Below are positions 7,964-16,434 of a DNA stretch of 64,000 nt, one piece after another (positions within the stretch are counted from its first letter, which is position 1; every line of letters begins with the position of its first letter). The stretch spans positions 1-64,000 of the forward strand of contig URDN01000003.1 of the NCBI GenBank assembly GCA_900546495.1, in the 5' to 3' direction. The notes beneath the pieces are model-generated. The model ran no database searches and was not told the DNA's origin. It was given only the letters and a program-made list of their open reading frames with translations. This stretch comes from an uncultured Lachnospiraceae bacterium (GTDB lineage Bacteria > Bacillota > Clostridia > Lachnospirales > Lachnospiraceae). Position numbers and translations under genes: made by a program.

Positions 7964-9149
7964 ACAGAATTATATTGACCATGCAGAGCAGGCGTTGCTC
8001 CATACTTACAATCGTTTCCCTGTTGTATTAGATCACGGCGAGGGCGTCTATCTATATGATACAGATAATAAACAATATCTTGATTTTGCGGCAGGTATTG
8101 CTGTCTGTGCCTTTGGATATGGCAAAAAAGAGTACAACAATGCTCTGAAAAATCAGGTAGATAAATTATTGCATACTTCTAATTTATATTATAATGTACC
8201 AACTATGGAAGCTGCTGAGAAAGCACTGGCTGCTGCAGATATGGATCGTATTTTCTTTACCAACAGTGGTACAGAGGCCATCGAAGGTGCATTAAAAGCA
8301 GCTAAAAAATATGCTTATACCAGAGACGGACATGCAGGTCACGAAGTGATCGCAATGCAGCATTCTTTCCATGGAAGAAGTCTTGGTGCATTATCCGTTA
8401 CCGGAACAAAACATTATCAGGAGCCGTTTGAGCCGCTGATCCCGGGCATCCGTTTTGCGGAATACAACAATCTGGAAAGCGTAAAAGAGAAGATTACCGA
8501 TAAAACCTGCGCCATCATTATGGAAACCGTACAGGGCGAGGGTGGTATTTACCCAGCAGATCCTGAATTTTTGAAAGGTGTTCGTGCACTTTGTGATGAG
8601 AAAGACATCTTACTTATTCTGGATGAGATCCAGTGTGGTATGGGACGTACCGGAGCAATGTTTGCATGGCAGAATTACGGTGTAAAACCGGATATTATGA
8701 CTGTTGCAAAAGCACTGGGATGTGGTGTGCCGGTAGGAGCGTTTATGATGACTCAGAAAGTGGCAGACAAATCTCTGGCGCCTGGTGATCACGGAACAAC
8801 TTACGGTGGAAACCCATTTGTAGGAGCTGCTGTCAGTGCAGTATTTGATATTTTTGAAAAAGACCGGATTATCAACCATGTACATGAGATCGCACCGTAT
8901 CTGGAGCAGAAGCTGGATGAACTGGCTGCAAAATATGACTTTATCACAGACCGTCGTGGTATGGGACTTATGCAGGGACTGGAAATGAATATTCCGGTTG
9001 GTCAGGTGGCTGCAAAAGCTCTGGAGAAAGGCCTGATCATTATTACCGCAGGTTCTAACGTGGTTCGTTTCGTTCCACCACTTGTAATTGAAAAAGAGCA
9101 TGTGGATGAGATGGTTGCCAAATTAGATGAGGTTCTTGCAACATTTTAG
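7956..9149 (+). CDS. argD: Acetylornithine aminotransferase
   Basis: ArgD transfers the amino group of glutamate to N-acetylglutamate semialdehyde, giving N-acetylornithine; it is a PLP fold-type I class III aminotransferase. The PLP lysine is K252 in TVAKALGCG, and LDEIQCGMGRTG holds the cofactor-binding aspartate. The ATG at 7956 is preferred over one 27 bases upstream because GAGGAGG precedes it and 397 residues is the normal length. It overlaps argB by 8 bases and is the last gene of the arginine run; a terminator follows at 9184-9228. Some ArgD proteins also act in lysine synthesis. Confidence 0.96.
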   Translation: MNKQNYIDHAEQALLHTYNRFPVVLDHGEGVYLYDTDNKQYLDFAAGIAVCAFGYGKKEYNNALKNQVDKLLHTSNLYYNVPTMEAAEKALAAADMDRIFFTNSGTEAIEGALKAAKKYAYTRDGHAGHEVIAMQHSFHGRSLGALSVTGTKHYQEPFEPLIPGIRFAEYNNLESVKEKITDKTCAIIMETVQGEGGIYPADPEFLKGVRALCDEKDILLILDEIQCGMGRTGAMFAWQNYGVKPDIMTVAKALGCGVPVGAFMMTQKVADKSLAPGDHGTTYGGNPFVGAAVSAVFDIFEKDRIINHVHEIAPYLEQKLDELAAKYDFITDRRGMGLMQGLEMNIPVGQVAAKALEKGLIIITAGSNVVRFVPPLVIEKEHVDEMVAKLDEVLATF

Positions 9150-9467
9150 TAAACATCACATACGTTTGACTTGAAAATTCAGGCAGACAGTTATGTTTTC
9201 TCTTTTGAAAGCATGGCTGTCTGTTTTTACGCATAAGTAAGATGATGCGCGCTCTCAACGAAAAAGAAAAATTCTCAAGTATAAAAAATATGTTTCGTGA
9301 CATGATAGTAGATACATGCATAAAAATATATCAGGTGTAAATGAGAAGACTATATCAATAACAGGCTTTGATTATTTCTAATTATTCATTTGATATAGCT
9401 ATTGGCGTGTTGCCAGAATGTGCAGAATATTTATGCAAATATATCATGTAAAAAGGAAGCGGAATTT
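9150..9467. other. Intergenic region argD to YdcZ-like gene
   Basis: This 318-base gap carries the argD terminator in its first 80 bases. The remainder is AT-rich; TTGATT (9367-9372) lies 17 bases before TGATAT but this is a weak promoter candidate. I see no small gene or RNA. Confidence 0.5.
9184..9228 (+). terminator. Terminator of the argCJBD operon
   Basis: Stem CAGACAG (9184-9190) / CTGTCTG (9217-9223), extended inward by ATG/CAT pairing, followed by TTTTT at 9224-9228. Confidence 0.75.
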
Positions 9468-9905
9468 ATGGTGGGAATTTTAATTGCAATTTTATCTGGA
9501 ATGTTGATGAGTGTTCAGGGCGTATTTAATACCGATGTGACAAAGCAGAGCAGTCTGTGGGTGGCCAATAGCTGGGTACAGTTTACCGCGCTGGCAGTCT
9601 GTCTGGCAGCATGGGGCATTTCAGATCGAAGCTCTTTTGCCACACTTTGGAAAGTGCAACCGAAATATGTGCTGGTGGGCGGCGTAATCGGTGCATTTAT
9701 CACACTGACTGTTGTAAAAAGTATGAATACCCTTGGTCCTGCACAGGCGGTGCTTTTTATCGTGGTTGCACAGATGATCACTGCCTATGTCATTGAACTT
9801 TTGGGGTGGTTCGGAACAGAAAAGGCAGACTGGTCGATGCAGAAACTGATCGGAATGGTAATTGCTATCGTTGGTGTGGTTATTTTTCAGTGGGAACAAA
9901 AGTAG
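9468..9905 (+). CDS. DMT superfamily (YdcZ/DUF606-type) membrane protein
   Basis: A 145-residue hydrophobic protein with four or five membrane segments (starting at residues 1-20, then about 33-50, 67-85, 90-115 and 125-142). The pattern, including the N-terminal ILSGMLMSVQGVFNTDV and the segment VGGVIGAFITLTVVKSM, is typical of the DUF606/YdcZ half-size members of the drug/metabolite transporter superfamily. I chose the ATG at 9468 because the upstream alternative (9402) would add 22 polar residues before the first membrane helix, and an AAAAAGGAAG site is near. Substrate unknown. It stands alone between the argD terminator and comEA. Confidence 0.75.
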   Translation: MVGILIAILSGMLMSVQGVFNTDVTKQSSLWVANSWVQFTALAVCLAAWGISDRSSFATLWKVQPKYVLVGGVIGAFITLTVVKSMNTLGPAQAVLFIVVAQMITAYVIELLGWFGTEKADWSMQKLIGMVIAIVGVVIFQWEQK

Positions 9906-10099
9906 CAAAGAAGTGTGCAAAATAAAAACAACAAAGTATGCATTACTTATTTAAATAAATGTTGCTCTGCCGTTTAAAAATTATTAAGAATTTTTTAGAT
10001 AACAAAAACAAGGCTTGTAATATTTGTAATATTTGATAAAATTGTTACAGGTATTTGAGGAAATCTTCTTTGCCGACAGGTAAAGGAGTGAATTTTACA

Positions 10100-10720
10100 T
10101 TGAAACGATGGTTAAGGATGATCGTGAGCATTGGTATCATCAGCATGCTGACCGCATGTGGAGCAGGTCCGGATCAGTTCCTGGATAATGGAACCGGAGA
10201 TACTTACGAGCTGTCTGTCACAGAACAAACGTCAAAAGAACAGGATTCTGCAGATTCTGTCCATGAAACGGAAAAAATGTCAGAATCTGTGTATGTTTAT
10301 GTGTGTGGTGCAGTAGCCGTACCTGGTGTCTATGAAGTGTCGGCAGACAGCCGGATTTATGAGGCAGTGGAACAGGCAGGCGGCATGTTGGATACGGCGA
10401 AAACAGAAGCTGTAAATCTCGCAGAACCGCTGACAGACGGGCAGATGATCCGAATTCCTTTTCAGTGGGAGGAGGCAGTCATACAGGAGGAAGCTGTGAC
10501 ACAGAACAGCGGACTCCAATCCGACGGGAAAGTAAATATTAATACAGCATCCGCAGAAGAACTGATGACGTTAAAAGGCATCGGGCAGACAAGGGCAGAA
10601 CAGATCATCGCTTACAGAGAAAAACATGGTACCTTTACTTCGATAGAAGGAATTATGGAAGTAGATGGCATCAAAAAGGGAACATTTGATAAGTTAAAAG
10701 ATAATATTACAGTGCAATGA
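10100..10720 (+). CDS. comEA: ComEA-like DNA-binding lipoprotein (SLBB plus helix-hairpin-helix)
   Basis: ComEA binds double-stranded DNA at the cell surface and hands it to ComEC during transformation. From the TTG at 10100 (AAAGGAG upstream) the protein has 206 residues: a signal peptide with lipobox LTAC giving lipidated C20, an acidic linker, an SLBB domain (VYVCGAVAVPGVYEV, about residues 75-135) and a C-terminal double HhH (VNINTASAEELMTLKGIG onward). An earlier in-frame TTG at 10055 has no ribosome site. Canonical ComEA is held by an N-terminal helix, so the lipobox is notable. comEC lies four genes downstream on the same strand, with a two-component pair and a GerMN lipoprotein between. 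Confidence 0.88.
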   Translation: MKRWLRMIVSIGIISMLTACGAGPDQFLDNGTGDTYELSVTEQTSKEQDSADSVHETEKMSESVYVYVCGAVAVPGVYEVSADSRIYEAVEQAGGMLDTAKTEAVNLAEPLTDGQMIRIPFQWEEAVIQEEAVTQNSGLQSDGKVNINTASAEELMTLKGIGQTRAEQIIAYREKHGTFTSIEGIMEVDGIKKGTFDKLKDNITVQ

Positions 10721-10729
10721 GGTGACAAA

Positions 10730-11434
10730 ATGGCAAGGAAAGTGCTGGTTGTAGATGATGAAAAATTAATTGTGAAAGGAATCCGGTTCAGTCTGGAACA
10801 GGATGGTATGGAAGTGAATTGCGCCTATGATGGAGAGGAAGCGCTGGAAATGGCGCATGCTAACCGTTATGATATCATTCTTCTGGATGTCATGCTGCCA
10901 AAACTGGATGGATTTCAGGTGTGCCAGCAGATTCGTGAATTTTCTTCCGTTCCGATCGTAATGCTGACCGCAAAAGGCGATGATATGGACAAAATTCTGG
11001 GACTGGAATACGGTGCAGACGATTACATAACAAAACCGTTTAACATTCTGGAAGTAAAAGCTCGCTTAAAAGCGATCATGCGTCGTACTACAAAGAAGGA
11101 AGTAGATACGAATCCGAATGTCATCGTGGATGGAGACGTCAGACTGGATTGCGAGAGCAGACGGTTATTTATCAGCGGTCGTGAGATCAAGCTGACAGCA
11201 AAAGAATTTGATCTCATGGAACTGATGGTAAAGGCACCGGAAAAAGTCTATAGCAGAGAAAAACTGCTGAACCTTGTGTGGGGGTATCAGAATCCGAATC
11301 AGGGAGATTTTCGTACTGTAGACGTGCATGTGCGTCGTTTGCGTGAAAAAGTGGAGAGTAATCCGAGTGAGCCGAAATATGTTCATACCAAATGGGGTGT
11401 CGGCTATTATTATCATTCTGATCAGCAGAGGTAA
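10730..11434 (+). CDS. OmpR/PhoB-family response regulator
   Basis: A 234-residue regulator with a receiver domain (acidic pocket DDE at 9-11, phospho-acceptor D53 in LLDVMLP, T80 and K102 in ITKPF) and a C-terminal winged helix (about 135-232; VDVHVRRLREKVE is the recognition helix). It begins 10 bases after comEA and is followed 6 bases later by its histidine kinase, so the pair is co-transcribed with the competence-type genes. It probably activates or represses transcription when phosphorylated by that kinase; the target genes are unknown, but autoregulation of this cluster is a natural guess. Confidence 0.95.
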   Translation: MARKVLVVDDEKLIVKGIRFSLEQDGMEVNCAYDGEEALEMAHANRYDIILLDVMLPKLDGFQVCQQIREFSSVPIVMLTAKGDDMDKILGLEYGADDYITKPFNILEVKARLKAIMRRTTKKEVDTNPNVIVDGDVRLDCESRRLFISGREIKLTAKEFDLMELMVKAPEKVYSREKLLNLVWGYQNPNQGDFRTVDVHVRRLREKVESNPSEPKYVHTKWGVGYYYHSDQQR

Positions 11435-11439
11435 TTGCA

Positions 11440-12864
11440 TTGAAAACAGTGATCTCATATTTTAAAAGTCTGAAGTTTCGAATTTTTGTATTATTGATCG
11501 TATTTGGCATTGCCCCCGGCTTTTTGCTGCGGGCGGGCATTTTATCTGCCTATGAATCCCGGGCGGTGGAAACACGCACGGTGGATATCACCAGTCAGGC
11601 AAAACTGCTGGCAACGCAGATTGTGGCAAACCATTATCTGGAAAATACTTCCTCACAGAATATTACGACACAGTTGGAACAGCTTTCAACCATTTACGAC
11701 GGAAGAGTCATGCTGATCGATCAGGCATTTCATATCGTAAAAGATACATATGCACTGGATGAGCAGAAAACAATTCTTTCCGAAGAAGTCATGCAGGCGT
11801 ATCAGGGAGAAACTGTTCAGAAATATGATTCTGACAACCGGTATATCGAAATGACGTTGCCGATCAATGATGAATCCGGCAAAAATGTCATTGGTGTCAT
11901 GCTGGTAAGTGTGTCAACAGACAGTATCGTTGCCACATTGCAGATTTTAAAACAATATGCGTTGATGCTTCAGTTTCTGGCGGGTGTGGCAGTTGTGATC
12001 GTTGCTTTCGCAGTATCCGGAGCGTTGGTAAAACCGTTTAAACGTCTGACAAAATCCATTACAGACGTTCAGGATGGTTATGAAGCAGACTTTATCAGCG
12101 TCCATTCATATTCTGAAACGGAAACAATATCAAATGCCTGTGATGAAATGCTCCGCAGACTTCAGACGCTGGATGAAAGCCGTCAGGAATTTGTATCCAA
12201 TGTGTCCCATGAGCTGAAAACACCGCTAACTTCCATGAAAGTACTGGCAGATTCCCTGATTGGTCAGGAGGATACACCTGTGGAACTTTATCGGGAATTT
12301 ATGTCAGATATCGGTGCGGAAATTGACCGTGAGAATAAGATCATCAACGATTTGCTGTCTCTGGTAAAAATGGATAAATCTGCCGGAAATATCAATATTG
12401 AAAGCATAAATGTCAATGAACTTCTGGAACGTATCATGAAGCGCCTGAAACCAATTGCCCAGCGGCAGAATGTGGAACTTGTAATGGAAAGCTTTCGCCC
12501 GGTTGTGGCAGAGGTAGATGAAGTGAAACTGACTCTTGCACTGACGAACCTGATTGAAAACGGTATCAAATACAATAATGCAGAAGGATGGGTGCATGTG
12601 ACTTTGAATGCAGATCACCAAAATTTCTTTGTAACAGTAGAAGATAACGGTATCGGTATTCCAAAAGAAGCACAGACACGTATTTTTGAGCGTTTTTACC
12701 GTGTGGATAAATCACATTCCAGAGAAATTGGCGGCACCGGTCTGGGACTTGCCATTGCACGAAATGCCATCATTATGCATCGTGGCGCTATTAAGGTTCA
12801 CAGTCTTGAGGGCGAAGGTACGACATTTACGGTTCGTATTCCGTTGACTTATATTGTAGGATAA
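11440..12864 (+). CDS. Membrane sensor histidine kinase (PhoR/WalK-like)
   Basis: A 474-residue kinase starting with TTG (AGAGG upstream). Layout: short cytosolic tail, membrane segment about residues 12-33, extracellular sensor of about 135 residues, second membrane segment about 173-197, HAMP (198-250), dimerisation/phospho-acceptor helix with H257 in SNVSHELKTPLTS, and an HATPase domain with the N box (LTNLIENGIKYN), G1 (DNGIGI) and G2 (GGTGLGLAIA) motifs. The sensor domain resembles the single-Cache/sCache-like fold in length only; the signal is unknown. Paired with the upstream response regulator. Its gene is 17 bases from the GerMN lipoprotein gene. Confidence 0.95.
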   Translation: MKTVISYFKSLKFRIFVLLIVFGIAPGFLLRAGILSAYESRAVETRTVDITSQAKLLATQIVANHYLENTSSQNITTQLEQLSTIYDGRVMLIDQAFHIVKDTYALDEQKTILSEEVMQAYQGETVQKYDSDNRYIEMTLPINDESGKNVIGVMLVSVSTDSIVATLQILKQYALMLQFLAGVAVVIVAFAVSGALVKPFKRLTKSITDVQDGYEADFISVHSYSETETISNACDEMLRRLQTLDESRQEFVSNVSHELKTPLTSMKVLADSLIGQEDTPVELYREFMSDIGAEIDRENKIINDLLSLVKMDKSAGNINIESINVNELLERIMKRLKPIAQRQNVELVMESFRPVVAEVDEVKLTLALTNLIENGIKYNNAEGWVHVTLNADHQNFFVTVEDNGIGIPKEAQTRIFERFYRVDKSHSREIGGTGLGLAIARNAIIMHRGAIKVHSLEGEGTTFTVRIPLTYIVG

Positions 12865-12881
12865 CCGATAAGGGGGATTCC

Positions 12882-13868
12882 ATGAGAAAATTAATACGTT
12901 TAAGTATTTTGCTGCTTGTTCTGATCTCCATGGGAGGCATGTTGACCGGGTGTAAGAAAGAAAAAGCGGAAAGCAGTGGCTATTCCATGTTTTACCTGAA
13001 CAAACAGCGAACAAAAATCGTAAATAAACCATATGATCCTTCTGCTACAGATACGGAAGGACTGATTGAGGAATTTATTACACAGATGTCAGAGAAAACA
13101 GACGATGTGGATTATCAGCAGATTTTTCCAGATAAAGTCAAAATCGAACGGTATGAATATACTGATCATCAGCTTTATCTGTATTTTAACAAAGAGTATG
13201 GGAATATTGATGCACCGGAAGAAGTACTGTGCCGGGGCGCGATCGTGCACAATATGATGCAGATTGAAGGAGTAGAAGGAGTTTCCATGTATGTGGATAA
13301 TCTGCCGCTGAAGGATGCAAACGGTGTGGAAGTGGGGATTCTGACCAATGATTCTTTTGTGGAAAATCCAGGCGAGAAGATTAACAATATTCAGGAAGCA
13401 AACCTGACATTGTACTTTGCTTCAGAGAGCGGGGATGGACTGGTGCGCGAAACGCAGCATGTTTACTATTCCAGTAACACTTCTATTGAAAAACTGGTAA
13501 TGGAACAGCTCCTGGATGGACCACGTTCCTCCAATGCACAGGCTGCGATTCCGTCCGGAACCAATCTGGTCAGTGTATCTGTTATGGATGGTGTATGTCT
13601 GGTCAATCTGGACGAAGGATTTCTGGCTCAAAATTTTGAAATTCGGGAAGATGTGATCATTTATTCGATCGTTGATTCTTTGACGGAACTGGAAACGGTA
13701 AAAACGGTCCAGATCGCAGTCAATGGAAAAACAAATCTGACTTATCGGGATAAGATGTCCCTGAAGGAATATTATAAGCGCAATCTGGATCTTGTGACGG
13801 AAGAAGGCGACGATGTGGAAATCGTCCAAAAACAGGAGAAGGAGGGATTGCTTGATCCTATCGAATAG
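12882..13868 (+). CDS. GerMN-domain lipoprotein
   Basis: A 328-residue secreted lipoprotein: signal peptide with lipobox LTGC and lipidated C24, followed by two GerMN repeats (about residues 60-160 and 190-300; the second shows the typical VSVMDGVCLVNLDEGF core). GerM proteins of Bacillus act in spore cortex formation and germination, but GerMN lipoproteins also occur beside two-component systems (as LpqB beside MtrAB in actinobacteria), which is the arrangement here: the gene directly follows a kinase gene. It may therefore modulate the sensor at the outer membrane face; this is inference. Its end overlaps the comEC start by 17 bases. Confidence 0.85.
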   Translation: MRKLIRLSILLLVLISMGGMLTGCKKEKAESSGYSMFYLNKQRTKIVNKPYDPSATDTEGLIEEFITQMSEKTDDVDYQQIFPDKVKIERYEYTDHQLYLYFNKEYGNIDAPEEVLCRGAIVHNMMQIEGVEGVSMYVDNLPLKDANGVEVGILTNDSFVENPGEKINNIQEANLTLYFASESGDGLVRETQHVYYSSNTSIEKLVMEQLLDGPRSSNAQAAIPSGTNLVSVSVMDGVCLVNLDEGFLAQNFEIREDVIIYSIVDSLTELETVKTVQIAVNGKTNLTYRDKMSLKEYYKRNLDLVTEEGDDVEIVQKQEKEGLLDPIE

Positions 13869-16251
13869 ACATCATATCTGGCTGTTTGCGGCAGCTTATG
13901 CAGCGGGGATTTTGCTTGCCGGGCAGATGCCGCAGCGACAGATTTTTCCTGCTATTTTAATTCTTGCAGGAATTGGTGCAGTTTTATATCTGCACCCGGC
14001 AAAAAAAGAATGCGTGATACTGGCATTACTTCTTTTTGGTGCTGTGCTGTCTGGAACCGGACTGGCACGGCATCAGGCAATGCAGTACACAAAACAGACT
14101 TCACTGGCAGAACATCATGTAGATGAATCAGTTCGCATCAGTGGAATCCTTGTTCAAAAAGAACAAAAATCAGACAAATATCTATATCAAATCAAACAAA
14201 CCTATCTGGGAACAGATCAAACGCCCGTATTCTTAGGCAATATTTTACTATATACAACAGAAGACAACATTTCTATCGGATCGGTACTTACTGCCGAAGG
14301 AAAACTGGACACATTTTTAGCCGCAAGAAATGAAGGGAATTTTGATTTTGCTGCTTATTATCGGCAAATGAATATTACCTGTCGTTTTTTTGCAGATACA
14401 GTTATCATGCAAAAATCTCCGTGTTTTTCCATAAGGGAAGTTTTATATCAGCTGCAACAGAAAATTATACAAATCTATACAACCGAATTAAATGAACGGG
14501 ATGCTGGGATTCTGTCGACGCTGATAGCAGGAAGCAGTGCACAGTTGGAGGCTCAGACAAAAGAAAGTTATCGGAAAGCCGGTATTTCACATATTTTAGC
14601 AGTTTCGGGCCTACATATATCTGTATTCGGTTTCAGCATATATCGCTTTCTTCGCCGTTGTAGGTGTTCCTATCCCTGTGCAGTGCTGCTTAGCAGTCTC
14701 TGTGTGATCGGTTTTGCTATGATGAGCGGTTTTTGCGTATCTACACAACGGGCAATCATCATGTATCTGTGTATTATGGGAGCAGAAGTACTTGGTCGAA
14801 AATACGATGCTTCTCATGGACTGGCACTGGCTGCCTGTATCATTTTACTTCACAATCCATTTGCAATTTATCAGAGTGGCTTTTTGTTTTCCTTTACTGC
14901 ATTGCTGGCAATTATCGTATACTCTTCTCTGCAATCAGAGAAAGAAAACGCTGTAAAAACTATATCTGCGAAGAAATCACAATCTATAACTTACCGTGTT
15001 TTCGCATTGCTTCAGGATTTTTGGAAACAGTTCCGGATGAATGTGTTTCTGCAGTTATGGTTAGTGCCTTTGACGGCATGGTTTTATTATGAGATTCCAA
15101 TTTATGCACTGTTTTTAAATCTGCTGGTACTTCCGCTGTGCGGCTGGCTCCTTGGTTTTGGTGTACTTGGTGCATTCCTTGGTATAAAATTACCGGTTTG
15201 CTCCAAGTGGATTCTGATTCTCTGCCATTGGATTTTGAATATTTATGAAACCGGAATCGACGTTACAGATAAATTACCGGGACATCTTTGGATCACTGGA
15301 CAGCCATCGATGAAGCTTTTGATCTTATATTATGGAGTGTTTAGTATATATGTGATAGTATATCATTTTGGAAAAACATGGAATTTCTATCGTAAAATGC
15401 GATCTGTTTTTTCGCGAGTATGTGTTGCATGTTTTGCCTTGTGCCTGTTGGTTCCGCCAAAAGATCTTGCAGGAATCTATTTTCTGGATGTGGGGCAGGG
15501 GGACGGTATCATGATTTCCGACGGAAGAGAGAAACATATTTTTATTGATGGAGGCAGCACCAGTGAAAATGCTGTGGGGACGTATCGCCTCCTGCCTTTT
15601 TTGAAATATCATCGCATCCGGCAGATCGATGCATGGATCGTGACACATACAGATGCAGATCACATTTCCGGTTTGATAGAAGCATTGGAATCCGGTTATC
15701 CGATCTGCCGATTATTACTGGCAAAAGCGGTACCGCAGGATGATGCACTGGAACATCTGGTAACGCTGGCAAAAGAAAACAGGACAGAAATTGTGTTTGT
15801 TCAGGCGAACACAACTTTAACAATACAGAATGCAACGATAACCTGTCTGTATCCAAAGGCAGAAGAAAACGAAACAGAAAAAAATGCATTATCGCAGGTG
15901 TGGCATTATGAATCCGATGATTTTTCTGTTCTATTGACGGGGGATCTTGGAAGTGAACAGGAGCAGATTTTATTAGAACGAAACTTATTACATTTCGTGA
16001 CCGTTTTGAAAACAGCGCATCATGGTTCTGCTTATTCCAGCAGTGAAACGTTTCTGGATGTGGTGCGCCCAAAACTGGCAGTGATCTCCTGTGGGGAAAG
16101 AAACCGTTACGGACATCCTGCAAAGGAAACGATAGAACGATTAGAACAGACAGGTGCATCGATTGCATATACAATGAAAAGCGGACAGATTTCTATTATA
16201 AAAGAGCATGGAAAATGGAAGAAAATGTACTTTATCCCAGATAAAAGGTAG
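13852..16251 (+). CDS. comEC: ComEC/Rec2 DNA-uptake channel with metallo-beta-lactamase domain
   Basis: ComEC forms the channel that passes single-stranded DNA through the membrane; its C-terminal domain is thought to degrade the other strand. From the TTG at 13852, preceded by AAGGAGG, the product has 799 residues with N-terminal helices and DUF4131 region, the Competence domain (GISHILAVSGLHISVFG is the hallmark), about ten membrane segments and a C-terminal metallo-beta-lactamase domain (LDVGQGDG, VTHTDADHISGL, AHHGSAYSS). All catalytic-looking residues are kept. An ATG 39 bases upstream lies deeper in the preceding gene without a better ribosome site. Together with comEA this suggests transformability, but no pilus genes are in the window. 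Confidence 0.93.
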   Translation: MILSNRHHIWLFAAAYAAGILLAGQMPQRQIFPAILILAGIGAVLYLHPAKKECVILALLLFGAVLSGTGLARHQAMQYTKQTSLAEHHVDESVRISGILVQKEQKSDKYLYQIKQTYLGTDQTPVFLGNILLYTTEDNISIGSVLTAEGKLDTFLAARNEGNFDFAAYYRQMNITCRFFADTVIMQKSPCFSIREVLYQLQQKIIQIYTTELNERDAGILSTLIAGSSAQLEAQTKESYRKAGISHILAVSGLHISVFGFSIYRFLRRCRCSYPCAVLLSSLCVIGFAMMSGFCVSTQRAIIMYLCIMGAEVLGRKYDASHGLALAACIILLHNPFAIYQSGFLFSFTALLAIIVYSSLQSEKENAVKTISAKKSQSITYRVFALLQDFWKQFRMNVFLQLWLVPLTAWFYYEIPIYALFLNLLVLPLCGWLLGFGVLGAFLGIKLPVCSKWILILCHWILNIYETGIDVTDKLPGHLWITGQPSMKLLILYYGVFSIYVIVYHFGKTWNFYRKMRSVFSRVCVACFALCLLVPPKDLAGIYFLDVGQGDGIMISDGREKHIFIDGGSTSENAVGTYRLLPFLKYHRIRQIDAWIVTHTDADHISGLIEALESGYPICRLLLAKAVPQDDALEHLVTLAKENRTEIVFVQANTTLTIQNATITCLYPKAEENETEKNALSQVWHYESDDFSVLLTGDLGSEQEQILLERNLLHFVTVLKTAHHGSAYSSSETFLDVVRPKLAVISCGERNRYGHPAKETIERLEQTGASIAYTMKSGQISIIKEHGKWKKMYFIPDKR

Positions 16252-16278
16252 GTATTTTTACATATACTGACAGATATG

Positions 16279-16304
16279 TTTACATGTGTCTTGACACCTG
16301 TAAA
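16279..16304. promoter_or_regulatory. 26-bp palindrome over the nadB promoter (candidate NiaR operator)
   Basis: TTTACATGTGTC-TT-GACACCTGTAAA is an inverted repeat of 12-base arms with one mismatch. It covers the -35 box (16291-16296) of the nad promoter. NiaR (YrxA) is the known nicotinate-responsive repressor of nadBCA in Firmicutes and its sites are described as GTGTC/GACAC-type palindromes, so this is the natural regulator; no niaR gene is in the window. Confidence 0.7.
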
Positions 16305-16319
16305 CCATGATAGTATAAT
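16291..16319 (+). promoter_or_regulatory. Promoter of the nadBCA operon
   Basis: TTGACA, a 17-base spacer and TATAAT: a perfect sigma-A consensus. The start point should be near 16326, giving a leader of about 110 bases. The -35 lies inside the palindromic operator at 16279-16304. Confidence 0.88.
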
Positions 16320-16338
16320 GGCAAAAGCACAAAAAGAA

Positions 16339-16420
16339 TCCGGGCAGTGTATATTGGCATGTGATTTCCTGATTTTATAGTGGGAAGACATTCTGTTAGA
16401 ACTAATATACCCTGCCCGGA
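16339..16420 (+). ncRNA. Structured 5' leader of nadB (long hairpin)
   Basis: Two 16-base arms, TCCGGGCAGTGTATAT (16339-16354) and ATATACCCTGCCCGGA (16405-16420), pair with a single mismatch and enclose a 50-base AT-rich loop. The hairpin starts about 13 bases after the predicted transcription start and ends 14 bases before the nadB ATG, next to its ribosome site (AGAGGA). It has no T-run, so it is not a terminator. It could stabilise the mRNA or be a ligand- or protein-responsive element. I do not recognise a known riboswitch class. Confidence 0.6.
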
Positions 16421-16434
16421 AAGAGGATAAGAAT

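Noticed and set aside
9158..9172. CGTTTGACTT followed by AAAA, found near 9160 and near 45326, with a looser version near 45840
   Set aside because: Only about ten bases match exactly and the flanks differ; chance occurrence in AT-rich gaps is likely.
15542..16174. Long open frame of 210 codons on the minus strand opposite comEC
   Set aside because: It has no ribosome site and no family pattern, and the + strand frame is clearly the metallo-beta-lactamase part of ComEC.
16326..16434. NAD+ riboswitch class I or II in the nadB leader
   Set aside because: The long single stem does not fit the compact folds I know for these classes, so I list it only as an unassigned structured leader.
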